Below the pieces are notes generated by a model that saw only the letters and a program-made list of their open reading frames with translations, searched no databases and had not been told where the DNA came from. Position numbers and translations under genes: made by a program. Source: Tannerella sp. (GTDB lineage Bacteria; Bacteroidota; Bacteroidia; Bacteroidales; Tannerellaceae). From it: a stretch of DNA of 5,126 nt. Shown in pieces: positions 1-4,830 of this stretch (positions are counted from its first letter, which is position 1; each line of letters opens with the position of its first letter). The DNA lies in assembly GCA_031272655.1 (NCBI GenBank), contig JAISTJ010000126.1, positions 1 to 5,126 on the forward strand. The letters run 5' to 3'.

Positions 1-117
1 CTGTCCGTAGTCGTAAACCGCCCCCAGCCCGTCGTAAATCTCGGACGAGGGGAAGACGAAGCCGTACTCCTTGCAGTGTGAAACTAACTTTTTAAAAACT
101 TCTTCCTGTTGTGCCAT
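1..117 (-). CDS. glyS: Glycine--tRNA ligase, N-terminal 39 residues (runs off the left edge)
   Basis: The enzyme charges tRNA-Gly with glycine using ATP in the cytoplasm. Reading the minus strand from the ATG at 117-115 gives an open frame of exactly 39 codons to the window edge. It begins MAQQEEVFKKLVSHCKEYGF and continues with FPSSEIYDGLGAVYDYG. The block of Cys-Lys-Glu-Tyr-Gly-Phe followed by Ser-Ser-Glu-Ile-Tyr and Gly-Ala-Val-Tyr-Asp-Tyr-Gly is the N-terminus of the dimeric (alpha-2, eukaryote/archaea-like) class II glycyl-tRNA synthetase that Bacteroidota use instead of the GlyQ/GlyS tetramer. The catalytic motifs and anticodon-binding domain lie outside the window. The gene lies 71 bases downstream of the lipoprotein gene on the same strand, but has its own promoter in that gap, so separate transcription is likely. 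Identification is from recognised residues, not from a search. Confidence 0.93.
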   Translation of the reverse strand, partial: MAQQEEVFKKLVSHCKEYGFVFPSSEIYDGLGAVYDYGQ

Positions 118-147
118 TAAATTTTTTTTCAGTTCTAAAAAACGGTG

Positions 148-178
148 CAAAGATAATTCAAAACAAACATATTACAAA
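148..178 (-). promoter_or_regulatory. Bacteroidota-type promoter for glyS
   Basis: On the minus strand TTTG (178-175) is followed after 19 bases by TATCTTTG (155-148). This matches the Bacteroidota primary sigma consensus TTTG-N19-TAnnTTTG in both boxes and spacing. Transcription should start about 7 bases past the second box, near 141-144, leaving a leader of about 25 bases before the ATG at 117. The leader is A/T-rich and has no Shine-Dalgarno sequence, as is usual in this phylum. Confidence 0.8.
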
Positions 179-188
179 ACAAATGAGC

Positions 189-1049
189 TTATTTTGTTTC
201 TTCATTTTCTTTTCCCGCTTCGTTATTTAACTTAGAATCAATTAGTTGTATTACTTTTTCCGATTTATCTTTAATTTTTTTCAGATTATTTATTTCACTT
301 AGCGTCATTGCTAACTCGTAGGTGGCTTTGATGGCCGTCTTATCAACGTCCGACAGATATAGCGAAAACGGCTTCCCGCCTGTGTATTCCGCCTTGATAC
401 GCTCTTTGGGGTCAATGATAACGACGAAGTTGGCTATCGTTTTGCAGTTTTCTCCCTTATAGGTAACTACTTCCGTCGTGTTGCCGTTGTCTTTGAAGCG
501 GTAATTGACGCCTCCGTCGTATGGTATGGCAGGCGTTTGAGCGTATGCGCCGTCTTTGACCGACAGTTTAAGCCCTGTGTGTTCAAGCGGTTTGCCACCG
601 AAAAAAACGCTTGCCATATACATCTCGCCTTCCTCGTTAACGCCGCATCGGATGTAACTTCGTTCAACATTTTTTTCAACCGTCATCGCCTTCCAAATGT
701 AAGTCCCCTGCTCATCGTAAGCCGAATCTTTTTCGAAGACGAACCCCTTTTTAAGACCATCCAATTCGGCTACCCGTATAGGCAAAAGGCTGTCGCAGTA
801 AGCGATATTCTGCTCGCTTTCGCCTTTATTTACAAGCCTCATCAGGGTCAGAGCTTCGCGACGAACCTTTATTTCGCGTGGAAACATCAGATTGACGGAA
901 TCTATTAAATGCTTGGCGGTTATAAAATCACTTTTGAGATAAAACGCCTTAGCTTCGCCCAAAAGTTTGGACGCCTCTTTTTCGTTGCCGCAGGATGCTA
1001 TCACAACGATTAATGCAGCTGTTGTAAGTATGCGTAAAATTATCTTCAT
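189..1049 (-). CDS. Uncharacterised Bacteroidales lipoprotein, 286 residues, upstream of glyS
   Basis: The precursor begins MKIILRILTTAALIVVIASC: two basic residues, a hydrophobic stretch and a lipobox ending at Cys20, so it should be lipidated by the signal peptidase II pathway and anchored in an envelope membrane. Residues about 24-95 look fully helical (ASKLLGEAKAFYLKSDF, then AKHLIDSVN), resembling one or two TPR-like hairpins. Residues about 105-235 are rich in strands and aromatic/glycine turns (GTYIWKAMTV, SYIRCGVNEEGEMYMASV, IPYDGGVNYRFKDNGNTTEV) and look like a beta-sandwich. Residues about 237-275 form a charged helix with coiled-coil character, followed by a Glu/Lys-rich tail. I recall similar lipoproteins next to glyS in other Bacteroidales, but know no assigned function. 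M1 is the only start that keeps the signal peptide. The promoter box lies only five bases upstream of it. No catalytic motif is visible. Confidence 0.85.
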   Translation of the reverse strand: MKIILRILTTAALIVVIASCGNEKEASKLLGEAKAFYLKSDFITAKHLIDSVNLMFPREIKVRREALTLMRLVNKGESEQNIAYCDSLLPIRVAELDGLKKGFVFEKDSAYDEQGTYIWKAMTVEKNVERSYIRCGVNEEGEMYMASVFFGGKPLEHTGLKLSVKDGAYAQTPAIPYDGGVNYRFKDNGNTTEVVTYKGENCKTIANFVVIIDPKERIKAEYTGGKPFSLYLSDVDKTAIKATYELAMTLSEINNLKKIKDKSEKVIQLIDSKLNNEAGKENEETK

Positions 1050-1054
1050 GGCTG

Positions 1055-1062
1055 CAAAGATA
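1055..1062 (-). promoter_or_regulatory. -7 box of the lipoprotein promoter, almost touching the start codon
   Basis: The minus strand reads TATCTTTGCAGCCATG. A perfect TAnnTTTG box (1062-1055) is separated by five bases from the ATG (1049-1047). With the usual distance to the start point, transcription would begin at or next to the A of the ATG. No TTTG lies 19-21 bases upstream (candidate tetramers are TCAA, ATCA and AATC), so the -33 box is weak or absent. The identical TATCTTTG octamer occurs in front of glyS. Confidence 0.6.
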
Positions 1063-1080
1063 GCGTTTTTTTTGTTTCGG

Positions 1081-1113
1081 ATTGATTTTTTTCAACAGAA
1101 ATTATTACTTTTG
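1081..1113 (+). promoter_or_regulatory. Probable promoter of the GH95 gene
   Basis: TACTTTTG at 1106-1113 matches TAnnTTTG. ATTG at 1081-1084, 21 bases upstream, matches three of four bases of the TTTG box. The expected start point near 1120 gives a leader of about 20 bases to the ATG at 1140. The upstream box falls where the -33 box of the divergent lipoprotein promoter would be, so the two promoters probably share polymerase or regulator contacts. Confidence 0.6.
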
Positions 1114-1139
1114 TGCTTTAATACAATAATATTAATGAT

Positions 1140-3629
1140 ATGAAAAATTCAGTAAAAGTTTGCAGCATAATGATTTATGCTATTGCGCTTGTTTCTTGCG
1201 CAACGAAAGGGCAGGATGATAATCTTAAACTGTGGTATCAAGAACCTGCAGTGAAATGGACAGAGGCGCTGCCTGTAGGCAACGGACGTCTCGGGGCGAT
1301 GGTGTTTGGAACGCCTGCAGCAGAGAGACTGCAACTCAACGAAGAGACTGTCTGGTCGGGACAACCTAACGGCAACAGTAACCCTGAGGCGTTGCAATAT
1401 CTGCCGCAAGTGCGCAAATTGCTGTTTGAAAAGAAATGGCAGGAAGCGCAGGACCTCGTTGACGCCAAAATGTTTCCTCGTAATGACCACGGATTCAATC
1501 AAGGAATGTCTTATCAGCCTGTCGGTGACCTGAACATCGTTTTTGAAGGACACGACAAGCCGGAAAAATATTACCGCGAACTCAACATATCCAATGCAAT
1601 AGCTTCAACACGTTATACCGTAGAGGGCACTGAATTTGTTCGCGAAACTTTTGTTTCAACGGGAAGTCAGGTTATTGCAACACGGCTATCGGCTTCTAAA
1701 AAAGGTAAAATCACTTTTACGGCAGGAATGACAAGTCCTCAAAACACAACGATAACTTCCGAGGGTTCTCAAATAACGCTCAGAGGTATTTCCGGTTCGC
1801 AGGAAGGACTTGAAGGCAAGGTTAAATTTACTGCCCAAGTGAAGATTATGCCGGTAGGAGGCACGATAAAAGCCGCCGAGGGGAAAATTTCAGTAGTTGG
1901 CGCCGATGAAGCCGTTATATATGTTGCTATTGCTTCTAATTTCGTGAATTACAATGATATAAGCGCCGATCCGGATGCTAAGGCTACCGCTTATATGAAA
2001 AAAGCCGAAACTATACCTTACAGCCAACTCAAACAGGAACATATTGCCGATTACAAGCAATATTTTGACCGTGTAAAATTAGACCTTGGCGTTACCGATT
2101 CAATAAAAAAGCCTACTGACGTCCGTATTCTTGAATTTGCCAAGTCTGACGATCCGCAGCTTGTGGAATTGTACTTCCAGTTTGGGCGTTATCTGCTCAT
2201 TTCAAGTTCGCGCCCCGGTACGCAGGCTGCTACGTTACAAGGTATTTGGAACGATATGATGTCGCCGCCTTGGGACAGTAAATACACATCAAATATTAAT
2301 CTTGAAATGAACTATTGGCCTGCTGAAGTTACTAATCTTCAGGAGTTTCATCAACCATTATTGGATTTAATAAAAGATGTATCCGTAACCGGCGGTAAGA
2401 CAGCCCGCGAGATGTATGGCGCGAGAGGGTGGGTGATGCATCACAACACCGACTTGTGGCGCGTAACCGGTCCTATTGATTATGCGCAGCCCGGTATGTG
2501 GCCTGTATGCGAGGCATGGCTGAGCCAACACCTTTGGGACAGATATCTCTATTCCGGCGATAAAAAATATCTGCAAGAAGTCTATCCTCTGATGAAAGGC
2601 GCTGCAGAGTTTCTGCTCGACTTTATGGTACCTGAACCTGAGCACGGCTGGCTTGTGGTAGCTCCGGGTAACTCGCCCGAAAACAACTTCGACCGTAAGC
2701 GGGGAACGACGAATACATACGGCGTAACGATGGATGTACAGCTTGCTTTTGAATTGTTTGGCAATGTCATTTCGGCAACCCGGGTCTTGGGTGTTGATAA
2801 GGCTTTTGCCGATACTCTTAAACAGGCTCAGGCTAAGCTTCCGCCTATGCATATCGGTAAACACAGTCAACTGCAGGAATGGTTGTTCGATTGGGATGAC
2901 CCAAATGACAAACATCGCCACGTATCGCATTTATACGGCGTTTTCCCCGGCAACCAGATTTCTCCGACACGCACTCCGGAACTCTTTGATGCTGCCCGTA
3001 CTTCACTCAATTATCGCGGCGACCCTGCCACAGGCTGGTCTATGGGATGGAAAGTATGTCTCTGGGCGCGTTTCTTAGACGGTAATCGTGCATATAAACT
3101 TATAACAGAGCAACTTAAACTGAGCGATAATTCTAAAACCGACTATAAAGGCGGCGGCACTTATGCCAATATGTTTGACGCTCATCCGCCGTTCCAGATT
3201 GACGGCAATTTCGGCTGCACTGCCGGTATTGCCGAAATGTTCATGCAAAGCCATGACGGTGCAGTTTATATCCTGCCGGCTATACCGGATAGATGGAGTA
3301 AAGGCAGTATAAGCGGTTTACGCGCTCGGGGCGGTTTTCTTATTGAAGAATTAACATGGGAAAACGGCGTCGTTAAGACGCTTAAAATCAAATCTACTCT
3401 TGGTGGAAACCTCCGTCTGCGTTCTTTGACAAAACTTACAACAGATACGGGCGCAGAATTAATAAAGGCGTCAGGGGTAAATCCGAATGCATTCTTTGCT
3501 ACCCCTAACGTTCCTAAACCGATAATTGCGCCAGAAGCTCAACTCCACTCTCCCGCCGTAAAACCGGTAATGGAATATGATGTGCCAACGGAATCCGGCG
3601 CAGAATATGTTTTTAAAGGGATTATTTGA
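1140..3629 (+). CDS. GH95 exo-alpha-L-fucosidase / alpha-L-galactosidase, lipoprotein, 829 residues
   Basis: This glycoside hydrolase family 95 enzyme inverts and releases terminal alpha-1,2-linked L-fucose, or L-galactose in some members, from host or plant glycans. Residues 1-20 are a signal peptide ending in the lipobox LVSC, so the protein is membrane-anchored. Acidic GQDD just after the Cys may act as a surface-export tag. Residues about 30-270 form the N-terminal beta-sandwich (WTEALPVGNGRLGAMVFG; LNEETVWSG). Residues about 290-715 form the (alpha/alpha)6 barrel, and the rest the C-terminal beta domain. By alignment to Bifidobacterium AfcA from memory, the water-activating asparagines are N385 and N387 in SNINLEMNYWP, the general acid is E514 in GNSPENN, and the base is D688 in FQIDGNFG. 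All are present, and the length is normal. T383 replaces the His I recall at this site in the fucosidase AfcA, so the substrate is uncertain. No partner transporter or sulfatase is visible. The ATG at 1140 is required for the signal peptide. Confidence 0.95.
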   Translation: MKNSVKVCSIMIYAIALVSCATKGQDDNLKLWYQEPAVKWTEALPVGNGRLGAMVFGTPAAERLQLNEETVWSGQPNGNSNPEALQYLPQVRKLLFEKKWQEAQDLVDAKMFPRNDHGFNQGMSYQPVGDLNIVFEGHDKPEKYYRELNISNAIASTRYTVEGTEFVRETFVSTGSQVIATRLSASKKGKITFTAGMTSPQNTTITSEGSQITLRGISGSQEGLEGKVKFTAQVKIMPVGGTIKAAEGKISVVGADEAVIYVAIASNFVNYNDISADPDAKATAYMKKAETIPYSQLKQEHIADYKQYFDRVKLDLGVTDSIKKPTDVRILEFAKSDDPQLVELYFQFGRYLLISSSRPGTQAATLQGIWNDMMSPPWDSKYTSNINLEMNYWPAEVTNLQEFHQPLLDLIKDVSVTGGKTAREMYGARGWVMHHNTDLWRVTGPIDYAQPGMWPVCEAWLSQHLWDRYLYSGDKKYLQEVYPLMKGAAEFLLDFMVPEPEHGWLVVAPGNSPENNFDRKRGTTNTYGVTMDVQLAFELFGNVISATRVLGVDKAFADTLKQAQAKLPPMHIGKHSQLQEWLFDWDDPNDKHRHVSHLYGVFPGNQISPTRTPELFDAARTSLNYRGDPATGWSMGWKVCLWARFLDGNRAYKLITEQLKLSDNSKTDYKGGGTYANMFDAHPPFQIDGNFGCTAGIAEMFMQSHDGAVYILPAIPDRWSKGSISGLRARGGFLIEELTWENGVVKTLKIKSTLGGNLRLRSLTKLTTDTGAELIKASGVNPNAFFATPNVPKPIIAPEAQLHSPAVKPVMEYDVPTESGAEYVFKGII

Positions 3630-3671
3630 TAAAAATAATTTTGGTATTCAACTGAAAAAAGCTGATTTGTA

Positions 3672-3702
3672 TTTGTTTAAGAATAATTAACTAATTAGTT
3701 TG
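3672..3702 (+). promoter_or_regulatory. Promoter of the HTH gene
   Basis: TTTG (3672-3675), a 19-base spacer, then TTAGTTTG (3695-3702) match the Bacteroidota consensus except for one base in TAnnTTTG (T instead of A at position two). The expected start point near 3709 leaves a leader of about 27 bases before the ATG at 3736. Confidence 0.6.
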
Positions 3703-3715
3703 TGAATTTAAACAA
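3673..3715. repeat. Nested inverted repeats over the HTH promoter (possible operator)
   Basis: AACTAATTAGTT (3689-3700) is a perfect 12-base palindrome that overlaps the -7 box. It is flanked by a second inverted pair, TTGTTTAA (3673-3680) and TTAAACAA (3708-3715), whose left arm overlaps the -33 box. Two concentric dyads centred near 3694 and sitting on both promoter boxes are what an operator looks like. A/T-rich composition makes chance palindromes more likely. Confidence 0.4.
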
Positions 3716-3735
3716 GTTCTTAAGGCAATAAACAG

Positions 3736-4091
3736 ATGGAAGTCATAACAATTGAATCGCAAGCATACAAAGAATTGGTGGCAAAAATCAATACGATTGC
3801 CAAATTTGTCAACAGTCTGCAAAGTAAAGAGAACGAACAGCCTGAAGACGGATGGGTGGACAGTTACGATGTTTGCACCTTTTTGAAAATCAGCGCAAAA
3901 ACCTTGCAACGTTTGCGAGCGGCAGGCGCTGTAACCTACTCGCAGATACGCGGAAAAATTTCTATCGTATCAGCGAAATCAGGCGGTTGATGAATGATAA
4001 CATCATTCGTCGCTCAGAGGAACATTTACAAGACTTAATCAAAAACAATCAATTGCAAATTGAAAAAAGACGAAAGATAAAAACGGACTGA
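3736..4091 (+). pseudogene. Helix-turn-helix (excisionase/MerR-like) DNA-binding protein, frameshifted
   Basis: The first frame (from 3736) encodes MEVITIESQAYKELVAKINT, a helical N-terminus, then WVDSYDVCTFLKISAKTLQRL (residues 40-60), a winged-helix HTH of the HTH_17/excisionase type, and runs to RGK at residue 74. It then leaves the family sequence and stops at 3990. The frame one base earlier resumes with NFYRISEIRRLMNDNIIRRS and EEHLQDLIKNNQLQIEKRRK, ending at the TGA at 4089-4091. Joined at the A run near 3954-3958 the product would be about 118 residues, the usual length of these small Bacteroidales proteins, which I recall near mobile elements and as repeated genomic copies. The wing and the C-terminal helix are lost in the truncated product, so DNA binding is probably impaired. 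A sequencing error in the A run is the main alternative. Function and target are unknown. Confidence 0.8.
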
Positions 4092-4092
4092 T

Positions 4093-4437
4093 AACGGCTT
4101 GGATGTATTGTATGTCATTGAAGGGTATGATCTTGATTTTCTGACCACTGCGTACCCCGTCATAGCAGAGACGGCACAACGAATGTCTATACAATCGTTG
4201 TAATCCGCTCCGACGCCCCCGACGGCATCGAACAAGTCACTGAAACCCGGGCTTGGGCGTACAAATCAACATTGTACATTGTCATCCCCCAATATCTGCA
4301 AGTTTGCAGATATACTCCTGCTTGGACATCAGATAAAAAATCTGACCATCCCAGAAGGGGAAACCACGGTATTTTTGCCTTCGGGTATCTATATCGTGAA
4401 AATCGGCGAAACCATCCAAAAGATAGTAATCCGATAA
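4093..4437 (+). pseudogene. Decayed 3' end of a large exported protein: cadherin-like repeat plus sorting-tail-like C-terminus
   Basis: No single frame is open, but the pieces join up. The frame at 4093-4170 reads NGLDVLYVIEGYDLDFLTTA. A second frame from about 4170 reads DGTTNVYTIVVIRSDAPDGI, which resembles the end of a bacterial cadherin-like beta-sandwich repeat (pattern AEDGTTxxYTxxV), and continues ETRAWAYKSTLYI. A short third-frame piece at 4304-4318 reads LQIYS. The last frame, from 4318, reads LLGHQIKNLTIPEGETTVFL, then PSGIYIVKIGETIQKIVIR and a stop at 4435-4437. The ending (IYS-LLG-x-IK, a Pro/Gly turn, GIYIVKIG, VIR stop) resembles the C-terminal domains of Bacteroidales proteins exported by the type IX (Por) system or of related DUF-type tails. 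At least three one-base indels (near 4167, 4286-4300 and 4316-4319) break it. The N-terminal bulk is missing, and the remnant abuts the HTH stop. Family assignment is by recognised patterns only. Confidence 0.7.
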
Positions 4438-4457
4438 TCTTCGCCTACGGCGGGCAG

Positions 4458-4512
4458 TTTGCGAGGAAACACCTTACCGAACACGTGGCAACAAACGCCA
4501 CCCTCGCCCAAA
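4458..4512 (+). other. Nested inverted repeats able to fold as RNA, function unknown
   Basis: TTTGCGAGG (4458-4466) can pair with CCTCGC (4502-4507) plus AAA (4510-4512) across a two-base bulge. Inside it, GTGGC (4485-4489) pairs with GCCAC (4497-4501) around a seven-base loop and stacks directly on the outer stem. It lies between the decayed sorting tail and the terminator at 4526, so it may be part of a 3' untranslated region. It matches no RNA family that I recognise. Confidence 0.3.
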
Positions 4513-4525
4513 GGAATTTTAAAAG

Positions 4526-4561
4526 ATCAACCCACTGTATAAGTCGGGTTGATTTTTTTTT
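4526..4561 (+). terminator. Strong intrinsic terminator
   Basis: ATCAACCC (4526-4533) and GGGTTGAT (4546-4553) form a perfect eight-base-pair stem. Inside the loop ACT and AGT can add pairs. The stem runs straight into nine T residues (4553-4561). The orientation is for plus-strand transcription, so it presumably ended the transcript of the now-decayed exported protein, and now also ends read-through from the HTH gene promoter. Confidence 0.85.
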
Positions 4562-4572
4562 ACGTTTCCAAG

Positions 4573-4672
4573 CGGGACGCAGTCCCGTCATTGCGAGGAA
4601 CGAAGCAATCCGGAAAAATCGGTATAAATGATTTAATCAACTGGATTGCTTCACATTCGTTCGCAATGACGG
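4573..4672. repeat. Dispersed palindromic repeat (REP/MITE-like, CATTGCGAGG-type)
   Basis: A small hairpin CGGGAC-GCA-GTCCCG (4573-4587) leads into the left arm, CCGTCATTGCGAGG then AACGAAGCAATCC (4585-4611). After a 31-base A/T-rich centre, the inverted right arm GGATTGCTTC..TCGCAATGACGG follows (4643-4672). The outer 10-12 bases of each arm end match perfectly, while the middle of the right arm carries about three extra bases and changes. The words CATTGCGAGG and CGAAGCAATCC are well known as high-copy dispersed palindromes in several phyla. Translated, they give the artefactual peptide VIARNEAI. There is no transposase and no visible target duplication. It is probably a non-autonomous or structural repeat inserted just after the terminator. 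Confidence 0.75.
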
Positions 4673-4705
4673 TTTATCCAAAACCGTGGAGAAACCAAAC
4701 CAAAC

Positions 4706-4771
4706 AAAAAAGAAAATGATTATCCGCAATAACCACCCCTGTCTTTAAAATCCATCGAACAAGGGATAATC
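4706..4771 (-). terminator. Long-loop hairpin with T tract, minus strand
   Basis: On the minus strand GATTATCC (4771-4764) pairs with GGATAATC (4725-4718). AAA before it can pair with TTT after it across one unpaired A. Inside, CUUGU (4763-4759) can pair with ACAGG. The stem is followed by TTTTCTTTTTT (4716-4706). It can end transcription from the partial gene whose stop is 60 bases upstream, or of a short RNA from the promoter-like motif at 4798-4829. The loop is long for a simple terminator. Confidence 0.45.
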
Positions 4772-4797
4772 TTTAACGGACGTTTATTATTCTACCA

Positions 4798-4829
4798 CAA
4801 AGGTACAACTTATTTCCGAGAAAAACAAA
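4798..4829 (-). promoter_or_regulatory. Promoter-like motif directing minus-strand transcription, no protein gene downstream
   Basis: TTTG (4829-4826), a 20-base spacer and TACCTTTG (4805-4798) match both Bacteroidota promoter boxes. It begins just two bases past the stop codon of the partial gene to its right and points away from it. Downstream there is only an 11-codon ORF (4755-4720) before the hairpin and T tract, so it would make an RNA of roughly 85-90 bases. The A/T-rich setting allows a chance match. Confidence 0.4.
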
Positions 4830-4830
4830 T

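Larger units (their letters stand above)
3630..3735. other. A/T-rich gap between the GH95 gene and the HTH pseudogene
   Basis: No coding sequence is apparent. I see no GC-rich hairpin with a T tract after the GH95 stop, so its terminator is not obvious. The right half carries the HTH gene promoter and two nested inverted repeats, described separately. Confidence 0.6.

Noticed and set aside
537..908. Plus-strand open frame of 123 codons opposite the lipoprotein gene
   Set aside because: It is antisense to a gene with a clear lipoprotein signal and promoter, lacks its own promoter, and shows no recognisable motif.
2367..2930. Minus-strand open frame of 187 codons inside the GH95 gene
   Set aside because: It is a shadow of the conserved GH95 barrel, which explains every base. 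The translated sequence has no family features.
4370..4377. TATTTTTG as a promoter -7 box
   Set aside because: There is no TTTG at a suitable upstream distance, and it lies within the coding part of the sorting-tail remnant.
4272..4631. Open frame of 119 codons from a TTG
   Set aside because: It runs through the decayed sorting tail in the wrong frame, across the terminator hairpin and into the palindromic repeat (peptide VIARNEAI), so it is not a gene.
4585..4672. Inverted arms as terminal repeats of an insertion sequence
   Set aside because: Only about 31 bases lie between the arms, with no transposase and no target duplication seen. A dispersed palindrome fits better.
4692..4710. AAACC-like short tandem run
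   Set aside because: There are only two to three imperfect units in an A-rich stretch, which is not a meaningful repeat or CRISPR. No CRISPR array was seen anywhere in the window.
4720..4755. 11-codon minus-strand ORF as a leader peptide
   Set aside because: There is no downstream gene to attenuate, no codon repeat, and the length is expected by chance.
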